Source: Phycisphaeraceae bacterium (GTDB lineage Bacteria > Planctomycetota > Phycisphaerae > Phycisphaerales > Phycisphaeraceae). Taken from it: DNA of 5,748 nt. Both the position numbers and the translations under genes were made by a program. The notes beneath the pieces are model-generated. The model was not told the origin of the DNA. It worked only from the letters and a program-made list of their open reading frames with translations, and searched no databases. Where the stretch lies: assembly GCA_007119405.1 (NCBI GenBank), contig SKPT01000267.1:1-5748 (forward strand), read 5' to 3'. Each line of letters begins with the position of its first letter. Position 1 is the first letter of the stretch. Positions 1 through 4,789 of the stretch are shown in pieces.

Positions 1-377
1 ACCGGCGCGTCGACCCACGTCGCCTGTCGCGCGGCCGCGGCCTGGCCCAGCTCGCGCGTCGCCGGAACCGCCGTCGTCCCGTGATCCACCACCACCTGCC
101 CAGGACGCAGGTGAGGCAGCAGATGACGACGCGCCAGCTCGATCGTCGCATCGGAGGTCGGCAGGCACAGCATCACAACCTGCGCCGCCATAACCGCCTC
201 CAGCTCGTTCCCCGCGATCTGCCCGCCGCCGCGCTCGAAACGCCGGCACGCCTCGGCGTCGGGGTCGTAGCCATGCACCCTATAGCCCGCCTCGCACAAA
301 TGGCCGGCCATCGGCCCACCCATCTGCCCCAGACCGAGAAACGCCACAGTTGTCCGCACTGCCTGTTCAGTTGTCAT
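1..377 (-). CDS. NAD(P)-dependent 3-hydroxyisobutyrate / 6-phosphogluconate dehydrogenase-family protein, N-terminal 125 codons (partial)
   Basis: Reading leftward from the ATG at 375-377, the first 125 residues are a Rossmann domain of the beta-hydroxyacid dehydrogenase family (3-hydroxyisobutyrate, tartronate semialdehyde and 2-hydroxy-3-oxopropionate reductases). Visible marks are the dinucleotide loop GLGQMGGPMA at residues 15-24, an acidic residue after the second strand (GYDPD, 36-40), the strand VVMLCLP at 67-73, and the substrate-loop start VDAPV at about 122-126, which is DAPVSGG in complete members. The usual VD-x-ST motif is VDHGTT here. These enzymes oxidise or reduce hydroxyacids or hydroxyaldehydes in the cytoplasm. 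A GAGG ribosome-binding site lies 9 nt upstream (387-390). It is the third gene of the leftward operon, 36 nt after the stop of the oxidoreductase gene. The C-terminal helical domain with the catalytic lysine lies beyond the left edge, so the substrate cannot be assigned. Confidence 0.9.
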   Translation of the reverse strand, partial: MTTEQAVRTTVAFLGLGQMGGPMAGHLCEAGYRVHGYDPDAEACRRFERGGGQIAGNELEAVMAAQVVMLCLPTSDATIELARRHLLPHLRPGQVVVDHGTTAVPATRELGQAAAARQATWVDAP

Positions 378-413
378 ATGCAATCGCCTCTGGCTTGCGT
401 TCTGCGCAGGAGG

Positions 414-1550
414 TCAGCGTCTCGGCGGCGACGTCGCCGCCAGGCGCGCGAAGTCGGGCACGGCCACGCTCTGCCCGCCCTTGAGCGCCGATTCGTGGGC
501 GCACAGCCCGACGCTCGTCCAATTCGCGGCCTGCACCGCATTGGGAAAAGGCTCGCGACCCTGCTTCAGCGCCGACACGAACTCATGCACCAGGTGCGGA
601 TGCGACCCGCCATGCCCGCCTCCCTGGATGAATGACAGGTGGGCCTCGTCGGCGACCGCCTGCGTGAAGCGCTGGATCGGCTCGGGCAGGCGATGGGCGT
701 AATCCGGCACGCTCACGCGCTGCGGGATCTCCGGCTCCGGCCGCTTGGCGGTGTGCAGCACCGGCTGCTCACCTTCGATCAGCGGCCACTCGAAGCTCTT
801 GTCGCTGCCGTAGACGTCGAAGCTCTCGCGATACTGCCGGGCGGTGTCCCACAGAAAACGCCAGATGTGCGCCACGACGTCCGAGTCCTGAATCGTCAGA
901 TGGCATGTCTCGACGGCGAAGGCGTTGCCCGATTCGCGCTCGATGGCCGGGTTGACCCGCCCCGAGCCGAAGCAACTGACTCGCTCCGCCAGCCCATCGA
1001 CCAGCCCCAGCACCGGGCTGACGACGTGCGTGGCGTAGTGCATCGGAATCATCCGCCGCCAGTACGCGGGCCAGCCATCCATGTCCTGCGGATGCGACGC
1101 CTGCATGTACTGGATTTTGCCAAGCTCACCCCGCTCGTAAAGCTCCTTGACGAAGAGGAACTCGCGGCTGTAGACGACGGTCTCGGCCATCATGTACGTC
1201 AAGCCGGTGTCCCGCACCAGCTCGACGATCTGCCGACACTCCTCGACGGTCGTCGCCATCGGCACGGTGCACATCACGTGCTTGCCCGCCTTCAGCGCCG
1301 CGATCGACTGGGGTGCGTGATCCGGGATCGGCGTGTTGATGTGCACGAAATCGACATCCGGGTCGGCCAGCACGTCTTCGAAGCGGGTGTACCGCCGCGC
1401 AATGCCGAAGCGATTGCCGACGGCGTCGAGCTTCGCCTGCGTGCGCTGGCAGATCGCGGCGATCTCGGCATCGGGATGCGCCTGGTAGATCGGGATGAAC
1501 TCGGCCCCGAAGCCCAAGCCAACCAGTGCCACGCGGAGCGGTTGCGGCAT
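414..1550 (-). CDS. Gfo/Idh/MocA-family oxidoreductase
   Basis: This 378-residue protein has a typical length for NAD(P)-dependent Gfo/Idh/MocA dehydrogenases, which oxidise or reduce sugars, inositols or their derivatives in the cytoplasm. The N-terminal Rossmann fold starts VALVGLGFGAEF (7-18), followed by the second-strand region IAAICQR (30-36) and the strand DFVHINTP (67-74). The helix and strand AALKAGKHVMC (84-94) lead to the family's EKP position, but here the residues are T95-V96-P97, so the usual catalytic lysine is absent. The C-terminal alpha/beta domain includes MHYATH (170-175), where family members often place a catalytic histidine, and a glycine/histidine-rich GGGHGGSHPHLVHEF (310-324). 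The start is set by an AGGAGA Shine-Dalgarno at 1556-1561. It is the second gene of the leftward operon, 9 nt from its upstream neighbour. The family is certain; the substrate is not, and the variant active site leaves catalytic activity open. Confidence 0.93.
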   Translation of the reverse strand: MPQPLRVALVGLGFGAEFIPIYQAHPDAEIAAICQRTQAKLDAVGNRFGIARRYTRFEDVLADPDVDFVHINTPIPDHAPQSIAALKAGKHVMCTVPMATTVEECRQIVELVRDTGLTYMMAETVVYSREFLFVKELYERGELGKIQYMQASHPQDMDGWPAYWRRMIPMHYATHVVSPVLGLVDGLAERVSCFGSGRVNPAIERESGNAFAVETCHLTIQDSDVVAHIWRFLWDTARQYRESFDVYGSDKSFEWPLIEGEQPVLHTAKRPEPEIPQRVSVPDYAHRLPEPIQRFTQAVADEAHLSFIQGGGHGGSHPHLVHEFVSALKQGREPFPNAVQAANWTSVGLCAHESALKGGQSVAVPDFARLAATSPPRR

Positions 1551-1555
1551 GACGT

Positions 1556-1562
1556 TCTCCTA
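1556..1562 (-). promoter_or_regulatory. Shine-Dalgarno of the oxidoreductase gene overlapping the upstream stop codon
   Basis: On the minus strand the sequence TAGGAGA contains the TAG stop of the isomerase-like gene and the AGGAGA ribosome-binding site of the Gfo/Idh/MocA gene, 5 nt before its ATG. This arrangement suggests translational coupling of the two genes. It also fixes the oxidoreductase start. Confidence 0.7.
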
Positions 1563-1955
1563 TCGCGGACCCGCCGGAACCGGGCCCGGCGCGTCGGCAG
1601 CAGCCTCCGTCGGGCGGGCCTCCGGCAGCAGACGCGCCCGGCACCGGCTGCGCAGGTAGACCTGCTGCATGCCCAGCGCCTGGGCGAAGGCGATTGCCTC
1701 CAGCGCCTGGTCAAGCCCGGCGTCGGGGTTGGCCGGCTCGCCGGTCAGTGCGGGCAGGTGCAGCGCGTGCCACGCCAGGCCGTGGGCCGCCGCGGCGTCG
1801 CGGTAGCCCGAGGCGGGGGCGGCGGGATCCAGCCGCGAAGCCGTCCAGTCGCAGAATGTTTCGACGCGGGCAAAGGCCATTTCGGCAAAGCGGGCCAGCG
1901 ACACGTCCAGGGGGGCGTGCGGCAAGGTGCACTGACTGACCACCCACACGGTCAT
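1560..1955 (-). CDS. Short isomerase/epimerase-like protein (probable N-terminal half of a xylose-isomerase-like TIM barrel)
   Basis: This 131-residue protein looks like the first half of a sugar phosphate isomerase/epimerase (AP-endonuclease-2-like TIM barrel). A first strand MTVWVVSQCTL is followed by a helix and a second strand RVETFCDW (30-37). Then come a helix AAAAHGL and the strand AWHALHLPAL (about 57-66), and a helix-strand unit ALEAIAFAQALGMQQVYLR (about 80-98). Complete relatives are about 260-290 residues. This one stops after the fourth strand with an Arg/Pro/Ala-rich tail, so the second half of the barrel and most metal ligands are missing. I saw no continuation in the other two frames before the next gene. 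The chosen ATG (1953-1955) has AGGAG 10 nt upstream; the same frame stays open to 2177, but that stretch reads as non-coding. It is the first gene of the leftward operon. The family call is tentative. It could be a truncated remnant or a genuine short protein. Confidence 0.6.
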   Translation of the reverse strand: MTVWVVSQCTLPHAPLDVSLARFAEMAFARVETFCDWTASRLDPAAPASGYRDAAAAHGLAWHALHLPALTGEPANPDAGLDQALEAIAFAQALGMQQVYLRSRCRARLLPEARPTEAAADAPGPVPAGPR

Positions 1956-2010
1956 GTGGCGAGGACTCCTGGGTCCGCGGCGCTGACACCGGCGCCGGCC
2001 TCCAGGGGCC

Positions 2011-2039
2011 AATATAGTGCAGGCCACCAGGGGGAACAA
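2011..2039 (-). promoter_or_regulatory. Predicted sigma70-type promoter of the leftward operon
   Basis: Read on the minus strand, TTGTTC (2034-2039) is followed 17 nt later by TATATT (2011-2016), a 5/6 match to the -10 consensus. The -35 is weaker, with only TTG matching well. Transcription would start near 2004, giving a leader of about 50 nt before the ATG at 1955. A GC-rich inverted repeat (GGCGC at 1979-1983, GCGCC at 1992-1996) lies in that leader. The -35 overlaps the operator-like palindrome at 2035-2048, which would suit repression by exclusion of RNA polymerase. Confidence 0.55.
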
Positions 2040-2048
2040 ATGATTTCT
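2035..2048. promoter_or_regulatory. Operator-like palindrome, site A (leftward operon)
   Basis: On the minus strand this reads AGAAATCATTTGTT. It has the AGAAAT half-site and a degenerate second half. It matches site C (2169-2182, plus strand) at 12 of 14 positions and shares the 10-mer GCTTAGAAAT with site B at 4689-4698. It overlaps the predicted -35 of the leftward promoter. It is proposed as a binding site of the LacI-type regulator encoded from 4790; this is an inference from recurrence and placement. Confidence 0.5.
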
Positions 2049-2140
2049 AAGCCCCCCGGTCCTGCGGAGGGGGTGGGCCTTGGCTCGCAAAGCCGGTGCC
2101 GTTTTCTCGGCAATCGGCTGACGAAGCGGCCTTTGCCCCA

Positions 2141-2169
2141 TTGCCTCGGACCACGGGAGCGGGTATAAA
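2141..2169 (+). promoter_or_regulatory. Predicted sigma70-type promoter for the small gene and the propeller gene
   Basis: TTGCCT (2141-2146, 4/6 to the consensus -35) and TATAAA (2164-2169, 5/6 to the -10) are separated by 17 nt, so the start would fall near 2176, about 40 nt before the small gene. It faces away from the leftward promoter, with about 100 nt between the two -35 boxes. The operator-like site at 2169-2182 begins at the last base of the -10 and covers the predicted start point. Confidence 0.6.
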
Positions 2170-2182
2170 GAAATCAATTGCT
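2169..2182. promoter_or_regulatory. Operator-like palindrome, site C (propeller-protein operon)
   Basis: AGAAATCAATTGCT is an imperfect palindrome with 5 of 7 half-site pairs complementary (AG-x-AAT facing ATT-x-CT). Read on the minus strand, the overlapping 15-mer at 2170-2184 matches the site at 4691-4705 at 13 of 15 positions. On the plus strand it matches site A at 12 of 14. It sits directly downstream of the -10, a classic repressor position. Confidence 0.55.
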
Positions 2183-2215
2183 AAACCGGCGCCTCCGCTG
2201 ACCATGAGGCACTGC

Positions 2216-2428
2216 ATGATGTCGCCGCTGACGATCGGGCCACTCAAGATCGACCCAACCGGCAGCCTGGGAGCGCTCACGCCCGCGGGCGCCGGCGACA
2301 GCGCCAACATCCCCGACGCCACCTGGTACACCGCCCACAAGCCCGGTGACGGCCTGATCTACCGATTCGACGCGGGCGAGGTGGCGCCTGTCGAGACGGA
2401 GCCGGAATACCCGGGCAAGCTCTTTTGA
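2216..2428 (+). CDS. Small protein of about 70 residues, function unknown
   Basis: I do not recognise this protein. It is the first gene behind the rightward promoter and ends 45 nt before the propeller gene. From the ATG at 2216 it has 70 codons. About 88% of codons end in G or C, in sharp contrast to the same frame upstream of 2204, which supports real coding that begins here. A GAGG at 2206-2209 lies 6 nt before this ATG and 9 nt before the adjacent ATG at 2219; an ATG at 2204 is a third possibility (74 residues). The protein is soluble-looking, without a signal peptide or membrane segment. The N-terminal half is rich in Gly, Pro and Ala. The C-terminal half has aromatic and acidic residues (ATWYTAHKPGDG, then LIYRFDAGE) and ends EPEYPGKLF. 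It might be a free-standing small protein or a remnant of a larger one. Confidence 0.6.
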   Translation: MMSPLTIGPLKIDPTGSLGALTPAGAGDSANIPDATWYTAHKPGDGLIYRFDAGEVAPVETEPEYPGKLF

Positions 2429-2448
2429 AGGCGGCCGCCACGGCCTTC
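2427..2448 (+). repeat. Inverted repeat (hairpin) between the small gene and the propeller gene
   Basis: GAAGGC (2427-2432) and GCCTTC (2443-2448) form a perfect 6-bp stem with a 10-nt loop. The repeat starts inside the TGA stop of the small gene and has no U-run behind it, so it is not an obvious intrinsic terminator. It could modulate read-through or transcript stability between the two genes, or be chance in GC-rich DNA. Confidence 0.35.
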
Positions 2449-2473
2449 CCGTGTTCAGCAGGAGTGATTCGGC

Positions 2474-4600
2474 ATGCACCGTCCTATTCATGGTCTCCTC
2501 CCTCTGGTGGCGGGGTTGCTCCTCATGATCGCCCACGACGCTTTCGCTGAGGCCGAGCATCGCCGCTACGGCCCGTGGCGATCCAGCCATATTGGTGGCG
2601 GGGGATACGTGCAGAACGTCGTGCCCACAAGCGATCCGCAACGCTTCTACAGCTATGTGGACGTGGCGGGGGCTTTCCGCAGTGAGGACGGCGGGCAAAC
2701 GTGGCGGCAGATGTTTCACGGCGATCTTCCGGTGCGCCACGGCATCTACTCGGTGCGCGGCCTGATTGCGGACCCGCGCGACCCGGACCATCTGTTGGCC
2801 GCGACCGGCACGCAATGGGAGACCCCGGTGGGCCTGATCCGCAGCGAGAACGGCGGGCGCACGTGGGAGCGGATCCAGGAGGCCGTGTTTTTCGGCAATG
2901 GCCCATTCCGGACCGCAGGACGGGTGCTGGTTCGCAAGCCCGATGAGCCGGATGTAATCCTTGCCGGCGCGGCGGGCGCGCTTTATCGCAGTACGGACAA
3001 CGGGCAGAGTTGGGCGCAGGTGGGTCCCGAAGGCCTGCTGCCGACCACGATCCATTTCGACGCGCAGGATCCGGATCGTGTCTGGCTTGGCGCTCAGGCG
3101 GCGACGCGCTGGGTCGGCGGACAGGAGCAGCGATCCTTCGCCGGTGGATGGTTTGTCAGCGAGGACGCCGGGCTGAGCTGGAGGCCGTTGGCCGACCAGG
3201 CCCCGGAGGAGGTGGTGCAGGATCCCGTCGCAGCGGAACGTCTTTTCGGACGATTCAGCCACGGGCGGATCGCCATGAGCCGCGACGGTGGGGAGAGCTG
3301 GGACGATTTCATGCAGGGCCTGCCGCTCGATGGCACCGGCTCGGGCTCGATTGCCGAAAATGTCAGCCGCGCCTTCGGCGTCGGGCCCGATGCCATCTTC
3401 GTCGGGACCGGAGCCGGGGAACTGTACCGATTGGAGGCGGGCGCGGATGAATGGGAGCACCTGCCACGCCGCGAAGTGATCCCCGACCCGTGGTGGTATG
3501 GCAACGTCGATCCGGAACAGGGGTGGGTGCACTTCGGCAAGGCGATCAGCAATGTGATTGTCAATCCACACGAGCCGGATCAGTGGCTCATCACCGATTG
3601 GTACGCCATCTGGCGCACCGGGGACGGCGGCGCCACCTGGCGATTGAGCATCGATGGCATCGAGGCGACGGTAATTCACACGCTGTTGCAGGCGCCGGAT
3701 GATCCCCGTCGCGTGCACCTGGGGATGGCGGACAACGCCTACCTGCGCTCCGACGACGGCGGGCAGCACTGGGCGCACAAGCGCGAGGGCATGACCAACA
3801 ACGTCAAAGACCTGGCCCTTTCGCCCGAGGCGCCGCATCGCCTGTACGCCACCGGACCCGCGACGCACGGCTGGCACGCCAACGCCGTGTATCGCAGCGA
3901 TGATGCCGGCGAGAGCTGGTCGGCCGTGGCCGGGCAGGGCCTGCCCGATATGGCGGAGCGTCACAGCAACAGCATCAGCGTGCATCCCGGCGATCCGGAC
4001 CACCTGATCCTCGGAGTCAGCGGCGAGGTTGGTGACGGCGACGGTGGCGTCTACCGCAGCCGCGACGGCGGGGCGAGCTGGAGCTGGATCGGCCAGGGCA
4101 TGCCCGACGGCGAGCCGTTCTTCCGGACCCAGATCTGGGCGTGCGGCCGCGAGTTGGAGATCGGAGCCGATGGGTCGATGGTGGCCTTCAGCCGGGATCA
4201 CACGCGCGTGATGTGGTTCGATTCGGACCAGAATCGCTGGCGCGAAGCCGAGATCGATCTGCGCGGGTCGCCCTTCAGCGTCAGTGCGGACCTTCACGAA
4301 CCCGGCCGCTTCTACCTCGGCGTCAGTGGTGATGGGGCGTATCGCAGCGACGACGGGGGACGCAGTTGGCAACGCGTCTGGGGCGGTGACGCGTTCCATG
4401 TGCGGACGGACATGGTGGAGCCGGGGCGGGTCCTGCTGGGCACGAGCGAAGGGGTCTATTTCAGCGATAATGCGGGCGCGGACTGGCAATCGCTCGGCCA
4501 GTCCTTGCCTTACAAGGCCCGGCCGTACGCCGTGTTTGCGGGCGATCGGGCGGTGGTGGGGACGACCGGCACCGGGGTGTACTGGCGCCGGCTGCCGTGA
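2474..4600 (+). CDS. Secreted Asp-box (BNR) beta-propeller protein, GH74/xyloglucanase-like
   Basis: This 708-residue protein begins with a signal peptide: hydrophobic LLPLVAGLLLMIA at 8-20 and an AFA cleavage site after about residue 25. It carries eleven Asp-box motifs (S/T-x-D/N-x-G-x-x-W) starting at 70, 124, 173, 229, 269, 382, 426, 475, 529, 625 and 664. Degenerate copies near 321 and 583 fill the two long gaps, implying 13-14 blades, as in the two seven-bladed propellers of GH74. GH74 resemblance is clearest at HIGGGGYVQNVV (39-50), YVDVAGAFR (61-69), where Asp63 falls at the position of the N-terminal catalytic Asp of GH74, and the repeat-unit sequence ISNVIVNPHEPDQW (358-371). It probably acts outside the cytoplasm on a glycan, but the second catalytic Asp could not be placed, so a binding or sortilin-like role is possible. 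The start has AGGAG at 2460-2464, 9 nt upstream. It is co-transcribed with the small gene and followed by a terminator. Confidence 0.88.
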   Translation: MHRPIHGLLPLVAGLLLMIAHDAFAEAEHRRYGPWRSSHIGGGGYVQNVVPTSDPQRFYSYVDVAGAFRSEDGGQTWRQMFHGDLPVRHGIYSVRGLIADPRDPDHLLAATGTQWETPVGLIRSENGGRTWERIQEAVFFGNGPFRTAGRVLVRKPDEPDVILAGAAGALYRSTDNGQSWAQVGPEGLLPTTIHFDAQDPDRVWLGAQAATRWVGGQEQRSFAGGWFVSEDAGLSWRPLADQAPEEVVQDPVAAERLFGRFSHGRIAMSRDGGESWDDFMQGLPLDGTGSGSIAENVSRAFGVGPDAIFVGTGAGELYRLEAGADEWEHLPRREVIPDPWWYGNVDPEQGWVHFGKAISNVIVNPHEPDQWLITDWYAIWRTGDGGATWRLSIDGIEATVIHTLLQAPDDPRRVHLGMADNAYLRSDDGGQHWAHKREGMTNNVKDLALSPEAPHRLYATGPATHGWHANAVYRSDDAGESWSAVAGQGLPDMAERHSNSISVHPGDPDHLILGVSGEVGDGDGGVYRSRDGGASWSWIGQGMPDGEPFFRTQIWACGRELEIGADGSMVAFSRDHTRVMWFDSDQNRWREAEIDLRGSPFSVSADLHEPGRFYLGVSGDGAYRSDDGGRSWQRVWGGDAFHVRTDMVEPGRVLLGTSEGVYFSDNAGADWQSLGQSLPYKARPYAVFAGDRAVVGTTGTGVYWRRLP

Positions 4601-4630
4601 GGGGGGCGGCCGGAGGCTTCGGCCGGCGGC

Positions 4631-4651
4631 CCCGGGGATCCGGGATTTTTT
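4631..4651 (+). terminator. Rho-independent terminator after the propeller gene
   Basis: CCCGG (4631-4635) and CCGGG (4640-4644) pair around a GGAT loop, followed by one A and six T (4646-4651). A second hairpin lies just upstream: 4607-4614 pairs with 4618-4625 in an 8-bp stem with one G-U pair and a GGC loop. Together they should end the rightward transcript about 30-50 nt after the stop at 4600. The T-run ends 2 nt before the -35 of the next promoter. Confidence 0.75.
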
Positions 4652-4653
4652 GC

Positions 4654-4681
4654 TTGACTGGGGTCCGCGACCGGGTATATT
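4654..4681 (+). promoter_or_regulatory. Predicted sigma70-type promoter of the LacI-family regulator gene
   Basis: TTGACT (4654-4659, 5/6) and TATATT (4676-4681, 5/6) are spaced by 16 nt, making this the best promoter match in the window. Transcription would begin near 4688 and give a leader of about 100 nt. The leader includes a small CCCC/GGGG hairpin at 4717-4728. The operator-like site at 4693-4706 lies just inside the transcribed region. Confidence 0.65.
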
Positions 4682-4692
4682 GGGCTGAGCTT

Positions 4693-4706
4693 AGAAATTG
4701 TTTTCG
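4693..4706. promoter_or_regulatory. Operator-like palindrome, site B (regulator gene, probable autoregulation)
   Basis: AGAAATTGTTTTCG contains the half-site AGAAAT and the inverted pair GAAA...TTTC. The overlapping 15-mer at 4691-4705 matches the minus-strand read of site C at 13 of 15 positions. It lies at about +5 to +18 of the predicted start, where a bound repressor would block its own transcription. LacI-family proteins commonly autoregulate; that this protein does so is inferred. Confidence 0.5.
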
Positions 4707-4789
4707 AGGCTGGTTCCCCCTGCCGGGGCACGGCCTGGAAAACGCAAACGCCCGCGTGGTCCACTTTTGCCTGGTTGGCTTGCCGCCCG

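Noticed and set aside
639..2168. 509-codon open frame on the plus strand opposite the leftward operon
   Set aside because: It spans two well-supported minus-strand genes and their promoter region and shows Arg/His-rich, shadow-like composition with no domain.
1956..2177. Upstream extension of the isomerase-like gene to an ATG at 2177
   Set aside because: The stretch contains the predicted leftward promoter and operator. A good Shine-Dalgarno precedes the ATG at 1955, where the protein starts with a plausible first barrel strand.
2096..2215. Upstream extension of the small gene from a GTG at 2096
   Set aside because: Codon use there lacks the G/C third-position bias, and the stretch covers the predicted -35, -10 and operator, so it would lie upstream of transcription.
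2174..4489. 771-codon open frame on the minus strand opposite the propeller gene
   Set aside because: It is the mirror of a GC-rich gene: the plus strand has a signal peptide and eleven Asp-boxes, while the minus frame shows no recognisable domain.
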